Made by a program: the position numbers and the translations under genes. Source: Streptomyces sp. NRRL S-87 (GTDB taxonomy: Bacteria > Actinomycetota > Actinomycetes > Streptomycetales > Streptomycetaceae). Taken from it: a DNA stretch of 64,000 bases. Location: positions 71,361 through 135,360 of the forward strand of contig NZ_JOGB01000024.1 of the NCBI RefSeq assembly GCF_000719335.1, read 5' to 3'. The notes below the pieces were generated by a model. That model was not told where the DNA came from. It did no database searches and saw only the letters and a list, made by a program, of their open reading frames with translations. This document shows, in pieces, positions 7,629 through 15,493 of this stretch (the first letter of the stretch is position 1; each line of letters opens with the position of its first letter).

Positions 7629-8531
7629 TCAGACGACCGCCGGAGCAGCGGAGGCGGCGCCGGCCGGGGCGGCCAGGAGGGCGGTCCAGTCCTGGGTGGC
7701 GGCCCAGTCGGCGAAGGACTGCCAGCCGACCTCGGCGAACTCCCGGCGCAGCGCGGCCAGGTCCACGTCGAGGCCGAAGGCGGCGAAGTACGCGAACATC
7801 GCGGCCAGGTCGGTGGAGTGGCCGCGGACGACGTCCAGCGGGACCTGCTGGTGCGCGATCGGACGTCCCGTCGCGGCCGCGAGGACCGCCGCGATCCGGG
7901 CGGGGTCGAGTTCGTCCGAGGCGATGTCGATCCGGCGCCCGGCGAAGGTGTCGCGCCGCTGGAGCGCGAGGGCCGCGAAGGCGCCGATGTCGCGGGCGGA
8001 GACGAGGGTGAGCGGCCGGTCGGCCGGCATCGGCCAGGCGAAGGAGCCCTCGCGCAGGCCGTCCAGGGACCAGCCGCCCGCGTAGTTGTCCATGAAGGCG
8101 GCGGGACCGATCACGGTCCAGGTCAGGCCGGACGCGTAGAGGTGCCGCTCGATCAGGAACTTGCTGTCGTAGTGCGGGACGCCGGTGGCGCGGTCGGCGT
8201 GCGCGGCGGAGGTGAACACCACGTGCCCGAGGCGGGCGGCCGCGGCGGCGTCGACGAGGGCCCTGCCCTGCCGCACCTCGGTGCCGATGTCGGTGCCGAA
8301 CGGCGTGGTGACGGCGAACAGGGAGTCCGCTCCGGCGAGCGCGGCATCGAGGGAGGCGCGGTCGTCGAAATCCGCCCGGCGGACGTCGGCGCCCAGGGCG
8401 CGCAGCGCCTCGGCGGCGGGGGCGGCGGGCCGGCGGGTGAGGGCGCGGACGGTGTGGCCGGCGGCGAGCAGGGCGCGGGCGGTGGCCCCGCCCTGGGCGC
8501 CGGTGGCGCCGGTGACGGCGATGGTGGTCAC
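7629..8531 (-). CDS. NmrA-like NAD(P)-dependent reductase or sensor
   Basis: A 300-residue atypical short-chain dehydrogenase. The N terminus holds the dinucleotide-binding motif TIAVTGATGAQGGATARALL; later features are FTSAAHADR, YDSKFLIERHL (a Tyr-x-x-x-x-Glu context rather than a strict YxxxK) and WTVIGPAAFMDNY, typical of NmrA/HSCARG-like proteins that act as redox sensors or quinone reductases. The GTG at 8531 is preferred because GAGGAG lies 7 bp ahead; an ATG further upstream would put coding sequence over the operator region. Its upstream DNA holds three palindromes (8579-8640). Confidence 0.82.
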   Translation of the reverse strand: MTTIAVTGATGAQGGATARALLAAGHTVRALTRRPAAPAAEALRALGADVRRADFDDRASLDAALAGADSLFAVTTPFGTDIGTEVRQGRALVDAAAAARLGHVVFTSAAHADRATGVPHYDSKFLIERHLYASGLTWTVIGPAAFMDNYAGGWSLDGLREGSFAWPMPADRPLTLVSARDIGAFAALALQRRDTFAGRRIDIASDELDPARIAAVLAAATGRPIAHQQVPLDVVRGHSTDLAAMFAYFAAFGLDVDLAALRREFAEVGWQSFADWAATQDWTALLAAPAGAASAAPAVV

Positions 8532-8578
8532 GGGGGGGCTCCTCGGTAGCGGACTACTTTTCTCTGCATACTGCATCA

Positions 8579-8640
8579 TCTGTGTCACGCAGAAGACTAG
8601 GGGAGATTACTGCGTCGCGCAATATTCTGCGTGGCGCAGA
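8579..8640 (-). promoter_or_regulatory. Cluster of three palindromic operator-like sites
   Basis: TCTGTGTCACGCAGA (8579-8593), TACTGCGTCGCGCAATA (8608-8624) and TCTGCGTGGCGCAGA (8626-8640) share the pattern CTGYG-N3-CGCA. They lie 48-109 bp ahead of the NmrA-like gene. No regulator gene is adjacent, so the binder must be encoded elsewhere. Confidence 0.6.
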
Positions 8641-8730
8641 TATCCCCGCTCCGGGGCCGCCGAGCCCTCCACCTCCTCCGCCGCTCCGCCCGCCCCACCC
8701 GCCGACCTACGTCCCCTCCACCCCGCCGGC

Positions 8731-10383
8731 CTACGTCCCCTCCACCCCCTCCGGACCGAACCACCGCACCAGGGCCGCGCGGAGGGCCTCGGCGTCCGAG
8801 GTGGTGCCCCGGGCCGACCACACGGCGTACCCGTCGGGGCGGATCAGGACAGCGTCCGTCCCCCATCCGTCGCCACCGTCCCGTGCATCCCTTACGTCCC
8901 GGCCGCCGTCCGGCGTGGCGGTGACCACGTCGACGCGGTCCGACCAGGGAGCGGCGACGGTGCGCAGGCCGACGTGGCCGGCGAGGTCCAGCAGTACGGG
9001 CCGCCCCCGGTGCAGCAGTTCGGCCACGGTGGTGGCGCCGTCGGAGGTCTTCAGGGGCAGGCTCGGAACGAGCCGTCCGGCGAGCGGATCGGCACGCCGG
9101 GCGCCGACGTCGTACCGCACCCCCACCCCGCTGATCATGGTGCTGAGCAGGTCGTTGACCTCGTCCATGTGCATGAGCCGGGCGAACAGCGCGCGCAGCG
9201 CGTCGACCCGCGGATCCGGGTCCATGAGCGCGACCTGGGCCCGTACGTTGTGCAGCACGGCGGCCGCGACCGGCTGCCGCTCGCTCCCGTACGTGTCCAG
9301 GAGGTCCTGCGGGGCGTGGCCGCGCACCTCGGCGGCCAGCTTCCAGCCCAGGTTCACGGCGTCCTGGAGCCCGAGGTTGACGCCCTGGCCGCCGGCCGGG
9401 AAGTGCACGTGGGCCGCGTCGCCGGCGAGCAGGACCCGCCCGTCGCGGTAGTGCTCCGCCTGCAGGGACGCGTCGCTGAAGCGGGAGATCCACGCCGCGC
9501 CGTCCATGGGCACGGGCCGGCCGGCGATCCGCTCCACCTCGTTGCGCAGCTCGTCCAGCGTGACGGGCGCACGCCGGTCCCGGTGCGGCCCGCGGAAGTC
9601 GTACGTGCACACCCGGCTCAGGCCGTACGGGTTGGTCCACACCAGCGTCCAGCCGCGGGGGGTGCGCTGCCAGCCGGACGGGGCGCCGAGCGGGTCGAGC
9701 AGCCGCACCTCGCCCATCAGGGCCGCCACGGTGGGCCCGTCGCCGAGGAAGCGGATCCCGGCGAGGCGGCGTACGGCGCTGCGCGCGCCGTCGCAGCCGA
9801 CCACCCAGCGCGCGGTCAGGGTGCGCTCGGTCCCGTCGGCGGACCGGGTGGTGAGGACGACGTGCTCGGGATGCTGCTCGAGGCCGGTGACCTCGGCGTC
9901 CCTGCGGAGCCGGCCGCCCAGTCGGACCGCCTCGGCGGCGAACACCTCCTGGGCGTAGGCCTGCGGGCTGCCGACCAGTACGGGCCCCTCGTCGACCACC
10001 CGCGCCAGGTCGAGGTCGAACATCGCCCCGAAGTGGAACGGAACCGGGCCGTGCACCTCCCGGGACGCCACCCGGCGGCCGGGCTGGACCGCCTCGAGGA
10101 GGCCGCGGCGGTCGAGGGTCTGGGCGGTACGGGCGTGCAGGGTGCTCGCCTTGGAGATCCCGTCCGGGCTGGGAAGCTTCTCCAGGACGGTCACGTCGAC
10201 GCCGAGCAGGGCCAGTTCGCGGGCGAGGAGGGTGCCGACGGGGCCGCCGCCGACCACCGCCACCTCGGTGTCCACGGCCGGCCCCGCGGTCCCGCCCGCC
10301 GTTCGGTCCCGGCCGCCGTCCTCACGGCCGTCGTCACGGCCGCTGCCGTGGCCGCCGCCGTGGCCGTCCCGCTGGTCCCGCAT
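8731..10383 (-). CDS. FAD-dependent aromatic monooxygenase (PheA/TfdB type)
   Basis: A 550-residue group A flavoprotein hydroxylase. Motifs in order: VAVVGGGPVGTLLARELALLG (Rossmann FAD motif, after a Gly/Arg/His-rich leader of about 35 residues), VVGCDGARSAVRRLAG (DG motif) and GRVLLAGDAAHVHFPAGGQGVNLGLQDAVNL (GD motif), then a thioredoxin-like C-terminal domain. These enzymes hydroxylate phenolic rings using NAD(P)H and O2. It is divergent from the griI-griH operon across 180 bp, so hydroxylation of a 3,4-AHBA-derived ring is a reasonable guess. A second member lies at 34567. ATG is preceded by AGGGGA. Confidence 0.88.
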   Translation of the reverse strand: MRDQRDGHGGGHGSGRDDGREDGGRDRTAGGTAGPAVDTEVAVVGGGPVGTLLARELALLGVDVTVLEKLPSPDGISKASTLHARTAQTLDRRGLLEAVQPGRRVASREVHGPVPFHFGAMFDLDLARVVDEGPVLVGSPQAYAQEVFAAEAVRLGGRLRRDAEVTGLEQHPEHVVLTTRSADGTERTLTARWVVGCDGARSAVRRLAGIRFLGDGPTVAALMGEVRLLDPLGAPSGWQRTPRGWTLVWTNPYGLSRVCTYDFRGPHRDRRAPVTLDELRNEVERIAGRPVPMDGAAWISRFSDASLQAEHYRDGRVLLAGDAAHVHFPAGGQGVNLGLQDAVNLGWKLAAEVRGHAPQDLLDTYGSERQPVAAAVLHNVRAQVALMDPDPRVDALRALFARLMHMDEVNDLLSTMISGVGVRYDVGARRADPLAGRLVPSLPLKTSDGATTVAELLHRGRPVLLDLAGHVGLRTVAAPWSDRVDVVTATPDGGRDVRDARDGGDGWGTDAVLIRPDGYAVWSARGTTSDAEALRAALVRWFGPEGVEGT

Positions 10384-10563
10384 GGTGGTTCCCCTCGTCG
10401 CCGGTGCGTCGTACGTCGAACACCGCGGGGCGCCGCGCGGTTGCCGGCACCGCCCCCGCACCCCCGCCGGTCCCCCGCCCCGCCCGCCCTTGGCTCGATT
10501 CTTCAGAGGCCCTTGCCACGCTCCTGCCATGAGACGGAGCTGTCGCGAACGAAGGGGTGCGTC

Positions 10564-11460
10564 ATGACGACCATGCCGCTGTCCGGGAAGGCGGTGCGCC
10601 TGGCGCGCCTGTCCCGCCGAGGTGACGGCCGGTACCTGTTCATCCCGCTCGACCACTCCGTCTCCGACGGGCCGATCGTCCCCGCGGCCGGCTTCCCGGA
10701 CCTGGTGGCGGACATCGCGGCGGGCGGCGCGGACGCCGTGGTGGTGCACAAAGGGCGGGCGCGGCTGATCCCGCCGGCCCTGCTGGCCCGTACCGGGCTC
10801 GTCGTCCACCTGAGCGCCAGCACGAACCACGCGCCCGACGTCGACGCCAAGGTGCTCGTCGGGGACGTCGAGGAGTGCGTACGGCTGGGCGCGGACGCGG
10901 TCAGCGTGCACGTCAACATCGGCTCGGACACCGAGGCCGAGCAGCTGGGCGACCTCGGGGCCGTGGCGGCCGCGTGCGAGCGCTGGGGCATGCCGCTGAT
11001 CGCCATGATCTACCCGCGCGGGCCGCGGGTGGACGACCCCACCCGGCCCGACCTCCTCGCGCACGTCGCGAGCATCGCCGCCGACCTCGGCGTCGACATC
11101 GTCAAGACCGTCCTGGCCGCCCCGGCCGAGCGGATGGCGGAGGTGGTCGCGAGCTCCCCGCTGCCGATCATCGTGGCCGGCGGCGGCGGCTCCGAGCAGA
11201 GCCTGACGTCCTTCGCCTCCTCGGCCATGGCCAACGGCTGCGCGGGCCTGGCCGTCGGCCGCCGCGTGTTCACCAGCCCCTCCCCCCGGGAGGCAGTCCG
11301 CCAGCTCTCCGCCGTCGTCCACGCCCCCGCCCACGACACGGCGGCGGGCGGCGCGAACGCGACCACGGACACGACCGCAAGCACGAGCACGCAGGGGACC
11401 CCCTCCGCCCCCCGTCACGAACGTCCCGAATCCCGTCCCGAACTGGCAGGTGCCCGATGA
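10564..11460 (+). CDS. griI: GriI-type aldolase, first enzyme of 3-amino-4-hydroxybenzoate synthesis
   Basis: A 298-residue DhnA-type class I aldolase. GriI condenses aspartate semialdehyde with dihydroxyacetone phosphate into a seven-carbon amino sugar phosphate. Visible features are FIPLDHSVSDGP near the N terminus, VVHKGRARL, VHLSASTNHAPD, the likely Schiff-base Lys in DIVKTVLAAP and the phosphate-binding IIVAGGGGSEQS and GLAVGRRVF segments. The last 40 residues are a Thr/Ser/Ala-rich tail absent from the compact family. The coupled griH-type gene is the decisive context. An AAGGGG ribosome-binding site precedes the ATG. Confidence 0.92.
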   Translation: MTTMPLSGKAVRLARLSRRGDGRYLFIPLDHSVSDGPIVPAAGFPDLVADIAAGGADAVVVHKGRARLIPPALLARTGLVVHLSASTNHAPDVDAKVLVGDVEECVRLGADAVSVHVNIGSDTEAEQLGDLGAVAAACERWGMPLIAMIYPRGPRVDDPTRPDLLAHVASIAADLGVDIVKTVLAAPAERMAEVVASSPLPIIVAGGGGSEQSLTSFASSAMANGCAGLAVGRRVFTSPSPREAVRQLSAVVHAPAHDTAAGGANATTDTTASTSTQGTPSAPRHERPESRPELAGAR

Positions 11461-12566
11461 AATTCGCCTGGATCGACGTCCGTTCCGTGTCCGCCGAGCA
11501 GCGGGAGGCGGTGGTCGACGCGGCCATCCACGCCCGGGTCGACGGCATCGTCTCGAACGACCCCGCGCTGCTCGCCACCCTGCCGGCCACGGTCAAGCGC
11601 ATCCTGGCCGGTGCCGAGGTGCCGGCGGACCAGGGCCTGGACGACCTGATCGTGCTGCGCGACGTGGCCGGCCACGACGGCCTGGCCGAGCTGCGGGCCC
11701 GCCACCAGTCCGGCGAGAAGCAGATCGCCGGGCGCGTCAACGTCGTCGACGACCCGACCCTGACGCTGGCCTGTGAGACCGCGATCGCGCTCCCGTACAC
11801 GCTCGTGGAGTTCAAGGACCCGACGAAGATCCCCCTCGAGATCGTGATCGCGGCGGCCGACCGCTCCCCCGGGCAGCTCGTCTGCCGGGCCGCGGACCTC
11901 GAGGAGGCCAAGGTCATCATCGACGTGCTGGAGAAGGGCTCGGAGGGCGTGCTGATCGCCCCGCGCACCGCCGACGACGTCTTCGAGCTGGTCGAGGCGC
12001 TGCGCGTGAAGACCCCGGACCTGGACCTGACGACCCTGACGGTCGACCGCATCGAGCACCTGGGCCTGGGCGACCGCGTGTGCATCGACACCACCTCGCA
12101 CTTCGAGAAGGACGAGGGCATGCTGATCGGCTCGTACGCGCACGGGTTCGTCCTGTGCGTCAGCGAGACGCACCCGCTGCCCTACATGCCGACCCGGCCG
12201 TTCCGCATCAACGCCGGCGCCCTGCACTCGTACGCCTTCGGCCAGGACAACCGCACCAACTACCTGAGCGAGCTGAAGGCGGGCAGCGCGGTGCTGGCGG
12301 TGGGCGCGGACGGTCGTACCCGCCGGATCACGGTGGGGCGGATCAAGCTGGAGTCGCGACCGCTGCTGAGCATCCACGCCACCTCGCCGGAGGGCGTCGA
12401 GGTCAACCTGATCGTGCAGGACGACTGGCACGTACGGGTCCTGGGCCCGGGCGCCGCGGTGCTCAACGTCACCGAGCTGAAGAAGGGCGACCAGGTCCTC
12501 GGGCACGTCGCCACCGACAAGCGCCACGTGGGCTGGCCGGTCGGCGAGTTCTGCGTCGAGAAGTAG
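11457..12566 (+). CDS. griH: GriH-type 3-dehydroquinate synthase II homologue, 3,4-AHBA synthase
   Basis: A 369-residue protein of the archaeal-type 3-dehydroquinate synthase (AroB') family. In grixazone biosynthesis GriH cyclises and aromatises the GriI product to 3-amino-4-hydroxybenzoate. Family segments are MKFAWIDVRSVS, NVVDDPTLTLACETAI, LVEFKDPTKIPLEIVIAA, DRVCIDTTSHFEKDEGMLIGSYAHG and FRINAGALHSYAFG. Length is normal. ATG overlaps the griI stop (ATGA), so the two products are made together. This pair commits the locus to a 3,4-AHBA-derived metabolite. Confidence 0.94.
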   Translation: MKFAWIDVRSVSAEQREAVVDAAIHARVDGIVSNDPALLATLPATVKRILAGAEVPADQGLDDLIVLRDVAGHDGLAELRARHQSGEKQIAGRVNVVDDPTLTLACETAIALPYTLVEFKDPTKIPLEIVIAAADRSPGQLVCRAADLEEAKVIIDVLEKGSEGVLIAPRTADDVFELVEALRVKTPDLDLTTLTVDRIEHLGLGDRVCIDTTSHFEKDEGMLIGSYAHGFVLCVSETHPLPYMPTRPFRINAGALHSYAFGQDNRTNYLSELKAGSAVLAVGADGRTRRITVGRIKLESRPLLSIHATSPEGVEVNLIVQDDWHVRVLGPGAAVLNVTELKKGDQVLGHVATDKRHVGWPVGEFCVEK

Positions 12567-12582
12567 CGACCGGAGCCCTTCG

Positions 12583-14205
12583 ATGAGCGATGACGACGCA
12601 CGTCGGAGGCAGGGCCTGCGGGGCGCGGCCCCGCAGGGCGCCGGCTGGTGGGGTGCGCGGCTGCTGGCCGGCGGCGCCGACGGGGCCGTGTGGGCCCGGT
12701 CGGCGGCCGCCGGCGGCCAGTCGGTGACGTTCGGCGCACTGCGCGCCGAGACCGCGCGACTGGCCCGCACCCTGTCCTGCCACGGCATCCGGCCGGGCGC
12801 CACCGTGGCCCTGCACGGCAGCCCGGGCTTCACGCACCTGTGGTCGGTCCTCGCGCTGTGGTCCCTGGACGCGCAGGTGCTGCTGCTCGAGCCGGCCCTC
12901 AGCGGGCCGGAGCGGGCGGCGCTGCTGGACCTGGCGCGCCCCCAGTACGTGGTGACGCTGGGCGAGTCGCACGGGGACGAGGAGCGCTTCGTGCCCGAGT
13001 GCGAGGTGCTGGTGCGGCGCAGGCCCGGCGGCCGGCCCGCCGCCACGGCGCACCGGCTGGTGCAGTTCTCCTCGGGTACGACGGGCCGCCCCAAGCCGGC
13101 CGGCCGTACGCCGGGGTCGCTGCTGACGGAGGTGCGCCGGCTGGGCGCGCTGCCGCTGATGCCGCGGGCGGGCGAGAGCGTGGCCGTGCTGGAGCCGGTG
13201 GCGCACTCGTTCGCGCTGATCGGCGGGGTGCTGCACGCCCTCGCCGTGGGCGCGACGGTGGTCCTGCCCGCGTCGGCGGAGTCCGACGCGGTGACCGAGG
13301 CGGCCGCTTCGGCGCACGTGGTGCTGGGACGGCCGCGCCACTTCGGGGTGCTCGCCGGGGCCCCGGCGGGGGTGCGGCTGGAGCGGCTGCGGCTGGCGGT
13401 CTCGGGCGGGGACGTGCTGCCCGGGGCGGTGGCCGGGGCGTTCGCGCGCCGGTACGGGGTGCTCGTCGGGCAGGCGTACGGCACCACGGAGACCGGCATC
13501 GTCGCGACCGACCTCGCGGGCGGGCACGGGCCCGGCGCACTGGGCGTACCGGTGCCGGGCGTGCGTACGCGGGTGGTCGGCGGGGCGCTGCAGGTGCGGC
13601 TGGCGGAGGCACCGGATCCGTACGGGCCCGTCGCACACGGGCCGTCCGCACCCGGGCCGTCCGCCGATGGGGCTTCCGCCTACGGGCCTTCCGCTGACGA
13701 GCCGTCCGTCTACGGGCCGTCCGTCTACGGGCCGTCGGCTCACGGGGCGTCATCCGCCGGGGACGCGGGTGCCGCGGGTCCTGCGGGTGCCGTGGATGCC
13801 GCGGACCGTGTGTGGGCGGACGGCTGGCTGGCCACCCACGACCTGGTGGCCCGCGACCCGGCCACCGGTGCGCTGCGGCTGCGCGGCCGCACCGGGCGGG
13901 CCGCGTCCGGGGCCGACCTGCTGGACATCGAGGAGGTGCTGCGCGCCCACCGGCACGTCCGCGAGGCGGTGGTGCTGGGGCCGGACCCGGTCGAGGCGCA
14001 CGTGGCCGGGACGGCGGAGCTGCGGCCCGCGGAACTGTCGGCCTGGTGCCGGCGGTTCCTGGGCGAGCGCTCGGCACCGCGGCGCTTCCACGTGGTGCCG
14101 GAGCTGGCGCGGTCGGCGAGCGGCAAGGTGCTCCGCGACCGGGCGCGGCTGCACGAGCGGGGCTGGGCCCCGCGCCCGGCCGTCGCGGCGGGGCGCCGCC
14201 GGTGA
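12583..14205 (+). CDS. AMP-forming acyl/aryl ligase (ANL superfamily)
   Basis: A 540-residue adenylate-forming enzyme. Signature segments are LVQFSSGTTGRPKPAG (phosphate loop), GQAYGTTETGIVATDL, the hinge-like GRTGRAASGADLLDIEEVL and the C-terminal catalytic Lys in SASGKVLRDRARL. Between the main and mobile domains lies an insertion of about 45 residues built from GPS-x-x-Y/H-type repeats. Sitting 17 bp after the griH-type gene, it probably activates 3,4-AHBA or a derived aryl acid. No carrier-protein or NRPS gene is in the window, so the acceptor may be CoA or a free amine. Confidence 0.85.
   Translation: MSDDDARRRQGLRGAAPQGAGWWGARLLAGGADGAVWARSAAAGGQSVTFGALRAETARLARTLSCHGIRPGATVALHGSPGFTHLWSVLALWSLDAQVLLLEPALSGPERAALLDLARPQYVVTLGESHGDEERFVPECEVLVRRRPGGRPAATAHRLVQFSSGTTGRPKPAGRTPGSLLTEVRRLGALPLMPRAGESVAVLEPVAHSFALIGGVLHALAVGATVVLPASAESDAVTEAAASAHVVLGRPRHFGVLAGAPAGVRLERLRLAVSGGDVLPGAVAGAFARRYGVLVGQAYGTTETGIVATDLAGGHGPGALGVPVPGVRTRVVGGALQVRLAEAPDPYGPVAHGPSAPGPSADGASAYGPSADEPSVYGPSVYGPSAHGASSAGDAGAAGPAGAVDAADRVWADGWLATHDLVARDPATGALRLRGRTGRAASGADLLDIEEVLRAHRHVREAVVLGPDPVEAHVAGTAELRPAELSAWCRRFLGERSAPRRFHVVPELARSASGKVLRDRARLHERGWAPRPAVAAGRRR
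13621..13755 (+). repeat. In-frame 15-bp tandem repeats inside the ligase gene
   Basis: About eight imperfect copies of a 15-bp unit (consensus near GGGCCGTCCGCCTAC) encode a run of GPSxY/GPSxH pentapeptides. The repeats keep the frame and probably form a flexible linker that changes length by slippage. Confidence 0.75.
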
Positions 14206-15371
14206 GCGCGCCGACACCGAGGGCCGCACCGGCCGCCGCACCACCCTCCGCACCGGCCCCCGCCACCCGGACCGACACGAAACGACCGATCGACGTGACC
14301 ACCACCGCCACCCCTACCGCCGTCACCGCCCCGACCACCGTCACCACAGCCGCCCCCACCACGGTCGCCCCCACCACGGCCGCCACAGCCACCGCCGCCA
14401 CGACCGCCGAAACCACGGTCGCCCCCGCGTACGCCAGCGACGACGAGCGCTGGCGGGCGGTCCTGGAGCGGGACGAGGCGGCCGACGGGGTGTTCTACTA
14501 CGCCGTCACGACCACCGGCATCTACAGCCGCCCCTCCTGCGCCGCCCGGTCGGCGCGCCGCGAGAACGTGGAGTTCCACACCTCCCTGGCGGAGTTGCGG
14601 GCCCGCGGCTACCGGCCGTGCCGGCGCTGCCATCCCGGCGAACCGGACCCGCAGCGGCACTACGCCGACACGGTGGCCCGGGCCTGTGCCCTGATGGACG
14701 GCGCGGCCGTGCCGCCGAACCTCGACGAACTGGCGCAGGCGGCCGGGTACAGCCGGTTCCACTTCCACCGGATGTTCAAGTCCCTGACGGGGGTGACCCC
14801 GTACACGTACTGGACGGCCGTCCGGGCGCGCCGGGTCCGCGAGGAGCTCCTCGGCGGCGCGCGGACCGTCTCGGACGCGATCTACCGGGCCGGGTTCAAC
14901 ACCAACGGACAGTTCTACGCCGTCTCGGGGGCGATCCTCGGCATGGCCCCGCAGGCCTTCCGGGCCGGCGGCGCCGGGGTCGCGGTCCGCTCGGCGGTGG
15001 GGGCGACCGCGGCCGGGCCGGTCCTGGTGGCGGTGGCGGACCGGGGCGTGTGCGCGGTGCTGGACGACCGCCCCGGCGACCGGGCCCGCGACCGGCTGGC
15101 GGCGCTCTTCCCGCAGGCCCGCCACGCGCCGGCCGACGCCGCCCTGTCCTCCCTGGTCCAGCGGGCCCTGCAGCGCGCCGAGCCTCCCGAACCGGCCCTG
15201 GCGGCCTTCCTCCCCCGGCGGGTGGTCCGCACCTGCCGCGACGAGGTCGTCCGCCACGCCGTCCACGACCACCTGACGTCCGCGCCCGCGTCCGCGTCCG
15301 CGTCCATGTCCACCCCCGCACCCGCCGGCACCGCCACCACCGGCGACGCCGCGGGCCTGCGGGCGGGTTAG
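14202..15371 (+). CDS. Ada-like regulator with methyl-acceptor Cys replaced by Ser
   Basis: A 389-residue Ada-family protein: a Thr/Ala/Pro-rich leader of about 75 residues, the Ada zinc domain, an AraC-type DNA-binding domain (LDELAQAAGYSRFHFHRMFKSLTGVTPYTYW) and an eroded Ogt-like C-terminal region without PCHRV. The zinc domain reads TTGIYSRPSC where active Ada has TGIxCRPSC; the methyl-accepting first Cys is Ser, while the other three Cys (PSC and CRRC) remain. It therefore cannot sense phosphotriesters in the usual way and may act as a cluster activator with a changed signal. GTG overlaps the ligase stop (GTGA), so it is the last gene of the griI operon. Confidence 0.85.
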   Translation: MSAPTPRAAPAAAPPSAPAPATRTDTKRPIDVTTTATPTAVTAPTTVTTAAPTTVAPTTAATATAATTAETTVAPAYASDDERWRAVLERDEAADGVFYYAVTTTGIYSRPSCAARSARRENVEFHTSLAELRARGYRPCRRCHPGEPDPQRHYADTVARACALMDGAAVPPNLDELAQAAGYSRFHFHRMFKSLTGVTPYTYWTAVRARRVREELLGGARTVSDAIYRAGFNTNGQFYAVSGAILGMAPQAFRAGGAGVAVRSAVGATAAGPVLVAVADRGVCAVLDDRPGDRARDRLAALFPQARHAPADAALSSLVQRALQRAEPPEPALAAFLPRRVVRTCRDEVVRHAVHDHLTSAPASASASMSTPAPAGTATTGDAAGLRAG

Positions 15372-15394
15372 GGGGTGTCCCCTCGGGACACCCC
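15372..15394 (+). terminator. Terminator after the griI operon
   Basis: GGGGTGTCCC and GGGACACCCC (15372-15381, 15385-15394) form a perfect 10-bp stem with a three-base loop, directly after the Ada-like stop codon and between converging transcripts. No U-run follows, as is usual in Streptomyces. Confidence 0.8.
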
Positions 15395-15493
15395 GACCCG
15401 CACCGCCCAGCACCGCACCGCGTCGCCGCCCCCGCGCGGCACCCCACCGCGTCGCCGCGCGGCACCGCGCCCCGCTGCGGCGCCGGGGCGCCC

